NCBI GenBank assembly: GCA_012522875.1
Contig: JAAYJP010000117.1
Span: forward strand, 1 to 19,285
Reading direction: 5' to 3'
Length of the DNA: 19,285 bases
DNA from: Clostridiales bacterium
Lineage (GTDB): Bacteria; Bacillota; Clostridia; Christensenellales; Aristaeellaceae
Shown here: positions 1-6,572 of the stretch, one piece after another
How positions within the stretch are numbered: the first letter of the stretch is position 1
How the letters are laid out: each line of letters begins with the position of its first letter
Position numbers and translations under genes: made by a program
Notes under the pieces: model-generated
The model's database searches: none
What the model saw: only the letters and a program-made list of their open reading frames with translations
Told to the model about the DNA's origin: nothing

Positions 1-577
1 CGGCCATCTCCTTCTGCCCCGGCCTGAAGTCCGGATAAGGGAAGGGGAGGGCTGTGATGGAGGCATCCCGGGCTTCACGCAGGGCCCAAAGGCGGGCCTG
101 CCAGCGGACATACGGGATAAGCAGTTCGAAAAACCGGGCCCGCAGCTCATCCCGGGCCATCTCCTCATAAAAAGCAGCTCTCTCCTCTCCTGCCGCCGTC
201 ACATAGGACACGCGCAGGGCAACCGACGGGAGGCCCTCCTTTTCACAGAGCATAAAGCCATAGACGGCTGCCTGGGCCAGATGTTCTTGGAAGGCTTCCT
301 CCGGCGGGGTGTCTCCCGTGAGTTTGATTTCCTCTATCAGGGGCGGATTGGCGGTGTCATCATAGAGGTCCATGCGGCCCTGAACCTCGACCGCCGTTCC
401 ACAGCACTCCCCGGCCCAGCGAAGGACAGCCTCGGCTTTGGCCTTGCTTTCCGCCTGGCGGGCCTGGTGCCCAAGCCTGCCCTCAGCCATCAAGCGGCCG
501 GATACAGGCATGATATCGGGCGGGAAAAGCGAAAAGCCCACCAGGGCCCGGGCAGAGACGCGCAGGGGCTTGTTCAT
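1..577 (-). CDS. Rad3/DinG-type helicase with N-terminal PD-(D/E)XK nuclease domain (partial, 3' end outside window)
   Basis: Only the first 192 residues are inside the window; the gene runs off the left edge. The start is an ATG at 577-575 that overlaps the truA stop as ATGA. Residues about 30-110 look like a RecB/Cas4-type nuclease fold: GRMD with Asp70, then EIK (Glu83-Ile-Lys85) as the (D/E)XK core, then a Q-x3-Y motif (Gln102, Tyr106). Residues 177-192 read LPFPYPDFRPGQKEMA, the Q-motif region that opens the helicase core of the XPD/DinG superfamily 2 group. The Walker A and later motifs would lie outside the window. Such proteins are thought to be ATP-dependent DNA helicase-nucleases in repair, but the role here is inferred. 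The last gene visible in the compact minus-strand run, it is probably translated by coupling to truA. Only two adjacent cysteines are present in this part, so a Cas4-type Fe-S cluster is not supported. Confidence 0.82.
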   Translation of the reverse strand, partial: MNKPLRVSARALVGFSLFPPDIMPVSGRLMAEGRLGHQARQAESKAKAEAVLRWAGECCGTAVEVQGRMDLYDDTANPPLIEEIKLTGDTPPEEAFQEHLAQAAVYGFMLCEKEGLPSVALRVSYVTAAGEERAAFYEEMARDELRARFFELLIPYVRWQARLWALREARDASITALPFPYPDFRPGQKEMA

Positions 578-1326
578 TCCCCCGGATACCATACTTTTTC
601 CAGCGCCAGGCCGCAGGCGGGCGCCGTGGGGCCAAGGGCCAGCCGGTCCCCCGTGCCTATCCCCCTTTTGAAGGCGTCCTCGTTCAGCCTGCCCAGGCCA
701 ATGGCAATCAGGGTACCGGCGATGATGCGCACCATGTTATATAAAAAGGCATCCCCCTCGATGATAAGGCATAGCTCCTTCCCTTCCCGGGAGATCCGGG
801 CCCGGCTGATCGTGCGGACCGTGGTCCTGGCGCTGTGTCCGGCAGCGGCGAAGGCCGCAAAATCATGCCGCCCCATCAGCTCGTCAAGCGCCCGGGCCAT
901 GCGCCCCCCATCCAGCGGCAGGGGCACAAAGGCGCAGAAATCGCGCATAATCGCTGAGGGCTGGGGGCGGTTCAGGATGCGGTAGGAGTAACGCTTTCCC
1001 AGGGCGGAGAAACGGGCATGCAGCGTGTCCGGCACCTCTTTGGCCGCCACCGCGCTGATATCCCGGGGCAGGAGGGCGTTGAGGACAAACGGCCATTTGG
1101 CGGGCGGGATGCGGCTGTCGGTGTCAAAGTGCGCCCGCTGGCCATAAGCGTGCACCCCGGCGTCCGTGCGGCTGGCGCCAGTGAGGGAAACAGGGCGCCT
1201 GAGCGTCTTTTCCAGCGCCTTCTCCACTTCTTCCTGGATGCTGGGGCCGTTCTGTTGCCTCTGCCACCCGGCATAGCGGGTGCCCTCATATTCCAGGGTC
1301 AAAAGGATCCTGCGGGAATGGTTCAT
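574..1326 (-). CDS. truA: tRNA pseudouridine(38-40) synthase TruA
   Basis: This 250-residue protein has the length of bacterial TruA, which isomerises uridines 38, 39 and 40 in the tRNA anticodon arm. The N-terminus (LTLEYEGTRYAGWQRQ) is the typical TruA opening. The catalytic aspartate is Asp55 in GASRTDAGVHA. The later segment GDAFLYNMVRIIAGTL is the conserved C-terminal-half signature. Start and stop both overlap neighbours by 4 nt as ATGA, with ecfT upstream and the helicase downstream. The ecfA1-ecfA2-ecfT-truA order is common in Firmicutes, often beside ribosomal protein genes; here tgt precedes the block instead. Confidence 0.97.
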   Translation of the reverse strand: MNHSRRILLTLEYEGTRYAGWQRQQNGPSIQEEVEKALEKTLRRPVSLTGASRTDAGVHAYGQRAHFDTDSRIPPAKWPFVLNALLPRDISAVAAKEVPDTLHARFSALGKRYSYRILNRPQPSAIMRDFCAFVPLPLDGGRMARALDELMGRHDFAAFAAAGHSARTTVRTISRARISREGKELCLIIEGDAFLYNMVRIIAGTLIAIGLGRLNEDAFKRGIGTGDRLALGPTAPACGLALEKVWYPGE

Positions 1327-2123
1327 AGCCAGCGGGGCAGGAGCAGCAGGACATAAAGCGCCGCCATCGCAAGGTATGCGATATAGTCCCCCCTGCCGAT
1401 TTTCAGCACATGAAGCCGGGTGCGCCCCTCGCCGCCATGGTAGCAGCGGGCCTCCATGGCCATGGCCAGATCCCCCGCGCGCCTGAACGCGCTGACGAAC
1501 AGCGGCACCAGCAAAGGCACCATCGCCCGGGCCCTCGCCATGAGGTTGCCGGAGGTGAAGTCCGCTCCCCGGGCGGTCTGCGCCTTCATGATCTTGTCCG
1601 CCTCCTCAACCAGGGTCGGGATGAACCTGAGGGCAATGGTCATCATCATGGCCATCTCATGGGCGGGGAATTTGATGACTTTCAGCGGGGAAGCCAGGGT
1701 TTCCAGCCCATCAGTCAAAGTCACCGGCGATGTGGTGAGCGTCAGGACGCTGCTGCCCATCACCAGGAAGACAAGCCTCAGGGTGAAATGCAGGGCGTTC
1801 AAAAGCCCCTCCTGCCAGATAATCACTGGGCCGATTCGCAAAAGCGCTGTTTCACCGGTGCCAAAGAAAAGGTTCAGGATAAAGGTGAACACCAGCAGGA
1901 TGCGCATGGGCCGGATGCTGCGGATGATCATCCTGGCGGGCAGGCGGCTCAGGTACACCGAGAGGCTTAGGAAACCCAGGATAAAAACGTAGAGATAAAG
2001 CTGGCTGGCCAGGAACACAGCGATGATGAACAGCATCGTCAGGAGAATTTTGGTGCGCGGGTCCAGGCGGTGGACGGGGCTGTCCACCGGGTAATACTGG
2101 CCCAGGGTGATGTCACGCAGCAT
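1323..2123 (-). CDS. ecfT: ECF transporter transmembrane protein EcfT
   Basis: EcfT is the integral-membrane scaffold of energy-coupling-factor importers. It links the two ATPases to exchangeable substrate-binding S components for vitamins and metals. From the chosen ATG the protein is 266 residues, beginning MLRDITLGQYYPVDSP, with HRLDPRTKI at 18-26, a family hallmark. Several hydrophobic helices precede the C-terminal coupling helices. The first Ala-Arg-Gly motif is at about 184-186 (TARGADF) and the second is Ala-Arg-Cys at about 225-227 (MEARCYHGG). A GTG at 2132 in the same frame would add three residues, but it overlaps the GGAGGT ribosome binding site at 2136-2131, whose 7-nt spacing fits the ATG at 2123. 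The gene overlaps ecfA2 by 11 nt and truA by 4 nt. No S component sits in this block, so it probably serves S components encoded elsewhere. Confidence 0.95.
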   Translation of the reverse strand: MLRDITLGQYYPVDSPVHRLDPRTKILLTMLFIIAVFLASQLYLYVFILGFLSLSVYLSRLPARMIIRSIRPMRILLVFTFILNLFFGTGETALLRIGPVIIWQEGLLNALHFTLRLVFLVMGSSVLTLTTSPVTLTDGLETLASPLKVIKFPAHEMAMMMTIALRFIPTLVEEADKIMKAQTARGADFTSGNLMARARAMVPLLVPLFVSAFRRAGDLAMAMEARCYHGGEGRTRLHVLKIGRGDYIAYLAMAALYVLLLLPRWL

Positions 2124-2979
2124 CGCCGCCACCTCCCTTCAGGAAGGCCGCCAGGGAATCCGCCAGGCTCTCCAATAGGTAGCAGTCAGGGATTTCAGGC
2201 CCGCCAAGCTCCCGAAGCCGCCTGGCCAGCTGGCAGCCCTGGGGCACATCCAGGCCCATTCCGGTGAGTTCCTCAAAGCGCCCAAACACCACCTCAGGCA
2301 GCCCCTCCATCACCAGCCTTCCCTTTTCCAGCACCGCGATGCGAGTGGCAAGGCGGGCCACATCATCCATGGCATGGGAAATCATCACCACGGTGGTTCC
2401 CTCCATGTGCAGCCGCTGGATGTCCTTCAGCAGCAGGTCCCGCGCCCGGGGGTCAAGCCCGGCGGTGGGCTCGTCGAGTACCAGCACCCGGGGCCGCATG
2501 GCCAGCACTCCCGCCAGGGCAATCCGGCGCATCTGCCCGCCGGACACCTCAAAGGGGGAGCGTTCCTTGATTTCCTCAAAGGGGAGCCCCACCATGTCCA
2601 TGGCGCTCCGGACACGCCCGTCAATCTCTTCGTTTGAAAGCCCCATGTTCCTGGGACCAAAGGCGATGTCCTTGTATACTGTCTCCTCAAAGAGCTGATG
2701 CTCCGGATACTGGAACACTAACCCCACCTGAAACCGGAGCTTTCGGGTGTCCTCCCCGGGGGCGTTGATGTCCCGCCCGTCAAGGAGGACCCGGCCTGAG
2801 GTGGGCTTCATGAGGCCGTTTAGATGCTGCGCCAGGGTGGACTTGCCGGAACCCGTGTGCCCGATAAGGGCCAGGAGCTCGCCGTCATCAATAACAAGGT
2901 CAATGTCCTCAATCGCCGTGGTGGCGACAGGGCCGCCCTGCTGGTAGATATGGGTCAGTTTTTCCAGCACGATGGGCAT
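2113..2979 (-). CDS. ecfA2: ECF transporter ATP-binding protein EcfA2
   Basis: This is the second ATPase of the energy-coupling-factor module, 288 residues, a usual length. Visible motifs are Walker A GHTGSGKS (40-47), the Q-loop glutamine at 90 (LVFQYPEHQLF), the signature VSGGQ (145-149), Walker B RVLVLDE with Glu170, the D-loop AGLDP and the switch histidine His202 (MISHAMDD). The YPEHQLFEETVYKDIAFGP stretch is typical of EcfA2, while its partner carries NPDNQLVATRVYDDVAFG. A good ribosome binding site (GGGAGGTG) stands about 9 nt before the ATG. The gene overlaps ecfA1 by 25 nt upstream and ecfT by 11 nt downstream. EcfA1 and EcfA2 are expected to form a heterodimer on EcfT. Confidence 0.96.
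   Translation of the reverse strand: MPIVLEKLTHIYQQGGPVATTAIEDIDLVIDDGELLALIGHTGSGKSTLAQHLNGLMKPTSGRVLLDGRDINAPGEDTRKLRFQVGLVFQYPEHQLFEETVYKDIAFGPRNMGLSNEEIDGRVRSAMDMVGLPFEEIKERSPFEVSGGQMRRIALAGVLAMRPRVLVLDEPTAGLDPRARDLLLKDIQRLHMEGTTVVMISHAMDDVARLATRIAVLEKGRLVMEGLPEVVFGRFEELTGMGLDVPQGCQLARRLRELGGPEIPDCYLLESLADSLAAFLKGGGGDAA
2131..2136 (-). promoter_or_regulatory. Ribosome binding site that fixes the ecfT start
   Basis: Read on the minus strand, GGAGGT is followed by 7 nt and then the ATG at 2123-2121. The competing upstream GTG (2132-2130) shares bases with this Shine-Dalgarno sequence and cannot use it, so the shorter protein is preferred. The site lies inside the last codons of ecfA2, consistent with coupled translation. 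Confidence 0.75.
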
Positions 2980-3809
2980 AGCCGCTTCACCTCCCTGGCC
3001 ATTTCTTCAACCGTCAGCACATCCCGGGCCGCCTTTATCCCCCGGGCAATCAGCAGGTGGGCCAGTTTTGTCATGGGCGGCACATCCAGGCGCAGGGCCC
3101 TGACTTCCTCCACCCGGGAAAAAATCTCCCGGGGCGTGCCGTCCATGGCCATGGCGCCGTGATCCATCACCATCACCCGCTGGGCACGGGCTGCCTCCTC
3201 CATGAAGTGGGTGATCCACACCACGGTGATGCCCTGCTCCCGGTTGAGGCGGGCCACGGTGTCAAACACCTCTTTTCGGCCCTGGGGGTCAAGCATCGCC
3301 GTGGCTTCGTCCAGGATCAGCGCCTGGGGCTGCATCGCCAATATTCCCGCGATGGCCACCCGCTGCTTCTGGCCTCCTGAGAGAAGGTGGGGCGGCCGGT
3401 CAGCATATTCAGCCATGCCGGTAAGCCTCAGGGCTTCGTCAATCCGGGGAGGCATCTCCTCTGTGGGCACGCCGATGTTCTCAAGGCCAAAGGCGACATC
3501 GTCATAAACCCGGGTGGCCACCAGCTGGTTGTCGGGGTTCTGGAACACCATGCCCGCTGCCTGTCGGATGTCCCAGGTGTGCTTTTCTTCCCGGGTGTCC
3601 ATGCCGCTGACGGTGATGCGGCCCTCCGAGGGCAGGAAAAGTCCGTTCAGGAGCTTGGCCAGGGTGGATTTCCCCGAGCCGTTGTGCCCCAGGATGGCCG
3701 TGAACTGACCCCGGGGGATGACCAAGCTGATGTCCTTCACCGCCGGCTCCGCCTGGGGCTCATAGCGGTAGGTGACCTGGTCACATACCAGGTGGGCAAT
3801 GTCCGTCAT
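2955..3809 (-). CDS. ecfA1: ECF transporter ATP-binding protein EcfA1
   Basis: This is the first ATPase of the energy-coupling-factor module, 284 residues. Motifs seen are Walker A GHNGSGKS (41-48), the Q-loop at Gln90 in MVFQNPDNQLV, the signature LSGGQ (143-147), Walker B ALILDE with Glu168, the D-loop AMLDP and switch His201 in WITHFMEEA. The A-T-A-M-L-D-P version of the D-loop region, rather than PTAGLDP, is a common EcfA1 trait. The ATG at 3809-3807 overlaps the tgt stop as ATGA, which supports this start and implies coupled translation. Its 3' end overlaps ecfA2 by 25 nt. Confidence 0.96.
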   Translation of the reverse strand: MTDIAHLVCDQVTYRYEPQAEPAVKDISLVIPRGQFTAILGHNGSGKSTLAKLLNGLFLPSEGRITVSGMDTREEKHTWDIRQAAGMVFQNPDNQLVATRVYDDVAFGLENIGVPTEEMPPRIDEALRLTGMAEYADRPPHLLSGGQKQRVAIAGILAMQPQALILDEATAMLDPQGRKEVFDTVARLNREQGITVVWITHFMEEAARAQRVMVMDHGAMAMDGTPREIFSRVEEVRALRLDVPPMTKLAHLLIARGIKAARDVLTVEEMAREVKRLCPSCWKN

Positions 3810-4966
3810 TCCATCTCCTCGCCGCGGTTAAAGGCGCCGCGCATATCAAAACGATCATAAAAGGCCTCCCGGAAAGCCGGGAAACGGTCCTTAAGGATAG
3901 CCTGGCGCGCGCCCTGCATCAGGCGCTCCAGGTAACGCAAATTATGAATGCTGCACAGCCTGGCCCCGGTAATCTCCCCTGCCTTGATGAGGTGGCGGAT
4001 GTAAGCCCGGGAGTAATGCTGGCAGGCCTCACAATCACAGCCCTCCTCCAGGGGCCGCAGGTCCTCCTTGTAGCGGGCGTTGCGCACCACCAGGCGGCCC
4101 TCCCCGGTCAATACGGTGCCGTTACGGGCAATGCGGGTGGCCAGAACACAGTCAAACATGTCCACCCCGCGCAGAATGCCCTCAAGCAGGCAGTCGGGCG
4201 TACCGACCCCCATCAGGTAGCGGGGCTTGGCTGCCGGCATTTCCGGCATCAGGGCGTCCAGCATCCGGTACATCACGCCTTTGGGCTCCCCAACGGAAAG
4301 CCCCCCGATGCCGTAACCCGGGAAGTCCATCTCCCTAAGCGCACGGGCGCTCTGGGCGCGCAGGGTTTCGGAGAATCCCCCCTGCACGATGCCAAACAGT
4401 GCCTGTCCGTTCCTTTGGTGGGCAGCCTTGCAGCGCATCGCCCAGCGGTGGGTGCGCTCCATGGCGTCCCTGGCGGTGGTTTCATCGCAGGGCCAGGCCG
4501 AGCAAACATCAAAGGCCATGATGATGTCCGCACCCAGCATTTCCTGGATCCGGACGGACTCCTCCGGACCCATGTCCATCTGCGAGCCATCCAGATGGTT
4601 GCGGAAACGAACACCCTCTTCGGTGATTTTCCGCAGGCCTGCCAGGGAGAACACCTGAAAGCCGCCCGAATCCGTAAGGATGGGCCTGTCCCAGGCCATA
4701 AAGCCATGGAGGCCCCCGGCCTTCCGGATCAGGTCGGCACCGGGCCTTAAATGCAGATGATACGTGTTGGCCAGCACGATTTGGGCGCCGATCTCCTTCA
4801 TTTCCCGGGAGGTCATTGCCTTGACAACCGCCTGGGTGCCCACGGGCATATACACCGGGGTTTCCACCGCCCCATGGGGGGTGTGGAGAACACCCGCCCG
4901 GGCCCCGGAGGCCGCGCACTGATGGGTCAGCTCGAACCGGAACGCCGGCACGCTCGCTTCCCTCAT
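3806..4966 (-). CDS. tgt: queuine/preQ1 tRNA-guanine transglycosylase Tgt
   Basis: Bacterial Tgt swaps guanine 34 of GUN-anticodon tRNAs for preQ1 on the way to queuosine. The protein is 386 residues from the chosen ATG, a usual length. Seen are TDSGGFQVFSL (Asp99) of the active site, Asp153 in AFDVC, GIVQGG (Gln195), GGLSVGE, and the nucleophile Asp272 in FDCVLATR. Zinc ligands Cys310, Cys312, Cys315 and His341 keep the 31-residue first-to-last spacing known from Zymomonas mobilis Tgt. The frame stays open 444 nt further upstream, but that extension lies over the pseudouridine synthase gene and has no Tgt similarity; the ATG at 4966 overlaps that gene's stop as ATGA. An oddity is FDVCSAWPC where many homologues read FDECxxYP. 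No queA lies beside it. Confidence 0.97.
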   Translation of the reverse strand: MREASVPAFRFELTHQCAASGARAGVLHTPHGAVETPVYMPVGTQAVVKAMTSREMKEIGAQIVLANTYHLHLRPGADLIRKAGGLHGFMAWDRPILTDSGGFQVFSLAGLRKITEEGVRFRNHLDGSQMDMGPEESVRIQEMLGADIIMAFDVCSAWPCDETTARDAMERTHRWAMRCKAAHQRNGQALFGIVQGGFSETLRAQSARALREMDFPGYGIGGLSVGEPKGVMYRMLDALMPEMPAAKPRYLMGVGTPDCLLEGILRGVDMFDCVLATRIARNGTVLTGEGRLVVRNARYKEDLRPLEEGCDCEACQHYSRAYIRHLIKAGEITGARLCSIHNLRYLERLMQGARQAILKDRFPAFREAFYDRFDMRGAFNRGEEME

Positions 4967-5706
4967 GGGGCGATGTCCGGCCACACGCGGCCAAGTCCGT
5001 CCAGCTCCCGCTGGTAGTCGCTGAAATACCCGCTTACCGGGAAACCCTTGGGCGCGCCGTCGGGTGGGCAGATAAACACCATGGCCCGCCCGGTGACCGG
5101 GTGGAGGAAGGACAAGCGCATACCCCAGAGGGCGATGAGCTCTCCTCTTACCAGCGAGCCGTAGCGGGCATCCCCCAGAAGGGGGTGGCCAAAGGCCGCC
5201 ATCTGCGCCCTTATCTGGTGGGCACGCCCAGTCTCCAGCTTTACCGCTACCAGGCTTTTTTCCGCTGTATGGTGAATGGTCTGCCCATGAAGGACGGCTT
5301 CCTTTCCCTGGCGGTACAGATAGGGCGGCAGGACAGCGACGGTATTGGTGTCCGGGTCCTTTTTCAGATAGTCCCTGAGGGTAAAGCGGTCCGGCACCTG
5401 TCCCTGGCACACCAGCACGTACTCCCGGTGGATCTCTCCCCGGCGCAGTTGCTCCGACAGCCTGGCCGCCGCCTTGGAGGTGCGGGCAAAGACCAAAAGC
5501 CCCCCCACAGGGCGGTCCATACGGTGCACCATCCCCAGGTAGACATCGCCGGGCTTTTCATACTTCTCCTTGATGTAGGCCTTCAGCAGGCTCAAAAGGT
5601 CCCCGTCCCCCGTCTTGTCCGGCTGGGTCAGGAGCATGGGGCGCTTTATGGCCACCAGCAGATGGTTATCCTCAAAGAGAATGGGCGGATGGGCGGATTG
5701 TTCCAA
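4963..5706 (-). CDS. RluA-family RNA pseudouridine synthase (TTG start)
   Basis: This 247-residue enzyme is an RluA-type pseudouridine synthase without an S4 RNA-binding domain. The N-terminus (ILFEDNHLLVAIKRPMLL) is typical of this subgroup. The catalytic Asp64 lies in HRMDRPVGGLLVFA, and the second conserved block is GRAHQIRAQMAAFGHPLLGD. The RNA target (rRNA or tRNA) cannot be told from sequence. I chose a TTG start at 5706 because AAGGAG at 5718-5713 stands 6 nt before it and family similarity begins directly after. The open frame runs back to 5922, but that stretch overlies the methyltransferase gene and shows no family motif. The gene begins 12 nt after the methyltransferase stop and ends in a 4-nt overlap with tgt. 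Confidence 0.9.
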   Translation of the reverse strand: MEQSAHPPILFEDNHLLVAIKRPMLLTQPDKTGDGDLLSLLKAYIKEKYEKPGDVYLGMVHRMDRPVGGLLVFARTSKAAARLSEQLRRGEIHREYVLVCQGQVPDRFTLRDYLKKDPDTNTVAVLPPYLYRQGKEAVLHGQTIHHTAEKSLVAVKLETGRAHQIRAQMAAFGHPLLGDARYGSLVRGELIALWGMRLSFLHPVTGRAMVFICPPDGAPKGFPVSGYFSDYQRELDGLGRVWPDIAP

Positions 5707-5712
5707 ATTCTT

Positions 5713-5718
5713 CTCCTT
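5713..5718 (-). promoter_or_regulatory. Ribosome binding site for the TTG start of the RluA-type gene
   Basis: AAGGAG is read on the minus strand and directly follows the methyltransferase stop codon TAA, sharing its last A. It is separated by 6 nt (AAGAAT) from the TTG at 5706-5704. No ATG or GTG with a comparable site is in frame nearby, so this decides the start. Confidence 0.65.
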
Positions 5719-6572
5719 TATGGCTGCCAACGGCCGCTGGCCCCAGCCGGGAGAAAGCCACCCGCGCTCACAGGGAGGCACAGCTCCTGGGCATCGATGG
5801 TCCCTCCAAAGCGGGAAAGAACGGTCAGGCGCAGGATGTTGCTCAAAACCAGGGGCTGAAAGCCCGTTGTATAGCCGTTGATAAGGAAAAACACGGGGGT
5901 GTCGCTTAAAAGCCGGGCGCACAGCGCCACCAGCGGGAACAGGGCTTCCTCCAGCTTCCAGACCTCGCCCCCGGGCCCGCGGCCATAGCTGGGCGGGTCC
6001 ATGAGGATGCCATCATAGCGATTTCCCCGCCGCAGCTCGCGCTGGACAAAGGACTGGGCATCTTCAGTGATGAAACGGCTTTGGTCCTCCCTGGCACCCG
6101 TCAGCTCCCGGTTCTCCCGGGCCCAGCGCACCATGCCTTTGGCAGCATCCACATGGGTCACATGGGCGCCGGCCATCATCAAAGCCAGCGTCGCGCCGCC
6201 GGTATAGGCGAAGAGGTTAAGGATCCTGGCACCCGGGCGGGCCTTCAAGCGCTCCCGCATCCAGTCCCAGTTGGCGGCCTGCTCCGGGAAGAGCCCCGTG
6301 TGCTTAAAGCCTGTGGGCCGCACATAAAACCTCAGGTCGCGGTAGCCTACTTCCCAGCGCTCCGGCAACGCCCTTGAAAACTGCCAGCTGCCGCCACCTT
6401 CCCCTGAACGGGTATAGGCACCATCCGCCTCACGCCAGCCCTCCGGCCGGCTCCTGGGCCAGATGACCTGGGGGTCAGGCCGCGCCAGGATCACCTGGCC
6501 CCAGCGCTCCAGCTTCATCCCGTCCCCGGTGTCCAGCACCTCATAATCCCGCCAGGCATCGCTTATGAACAC
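5718..6572 (-). CDS. Class I SAM-dependent methyltransferase, RlmI/RlmK-like (probable rRNA methyltransferase)
   Basis: The protein is 284 residues. It has a SAM-binding Rossmann fold: motif I ILNLFAYTGGATLA (117-130), an acidic residue at Asp142 (THVDAAKG) to bind the SAM ribose, Asp171, and motif IV DPPSYGRG (192-199). FAYTGG and DPPSYGRG, together with the N-terminal region YRDLRFYVRPTGFKHTGLFPEQ, match the SAM methyltransferase family that includes the rRNA cytosine/guanine methylases RlmI and RlmK. No PUA domain is present at the N-terminus, unlike RlmI, so the exact target is open. The start is a GTG at 6572-6570 inside the last codons of glpK (10-nt overlap) with GGGAGG about 4 nt before it. 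Position next to rluA-like, tgt and truA genes supports an RNA-modification role. Confidence 0.85.
   Translation of the reverse strand: MFISDAWRDYEVLDTGDGMKLERWGQVILARPDPQVIWPRSRPEGWREADGAYTRSGEGGGSWQFSRALPERWEVGYRDLRFYVRPTGFKHTGLFPEQAANWDWMRERLKARPGARILNLFAYTGGATLALMMAGAHVTHVDAAKGMVRWARENRELTGAREDQSRFITEDAQSFVQRELRRGNRYDGILMDPPSYGRGPGGEVWKLEEALFPLVALCARLLSDTPVFFLINGYTTGFQPLVLSNILRLTVLSRFGGTIDAQELCLPVSAGGFLPAGASGRWQP

Noticed and set aside
4967..5410. An open frame extending tgt by 148 codons upstream
   Set aside because: It lies over the RluA-type gene in another frame and has no Tgt similarity. The ATG at 4966 gives a normal-length protein and overlaps the previous stop.
5707..5922. An open frame extending the pseudouridine synthase upstream
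   Set aside because: It overlies the methyltransferase gene, has no family motif, and the ribosome binding site at 5718-5713 fits the TTG at 5706.
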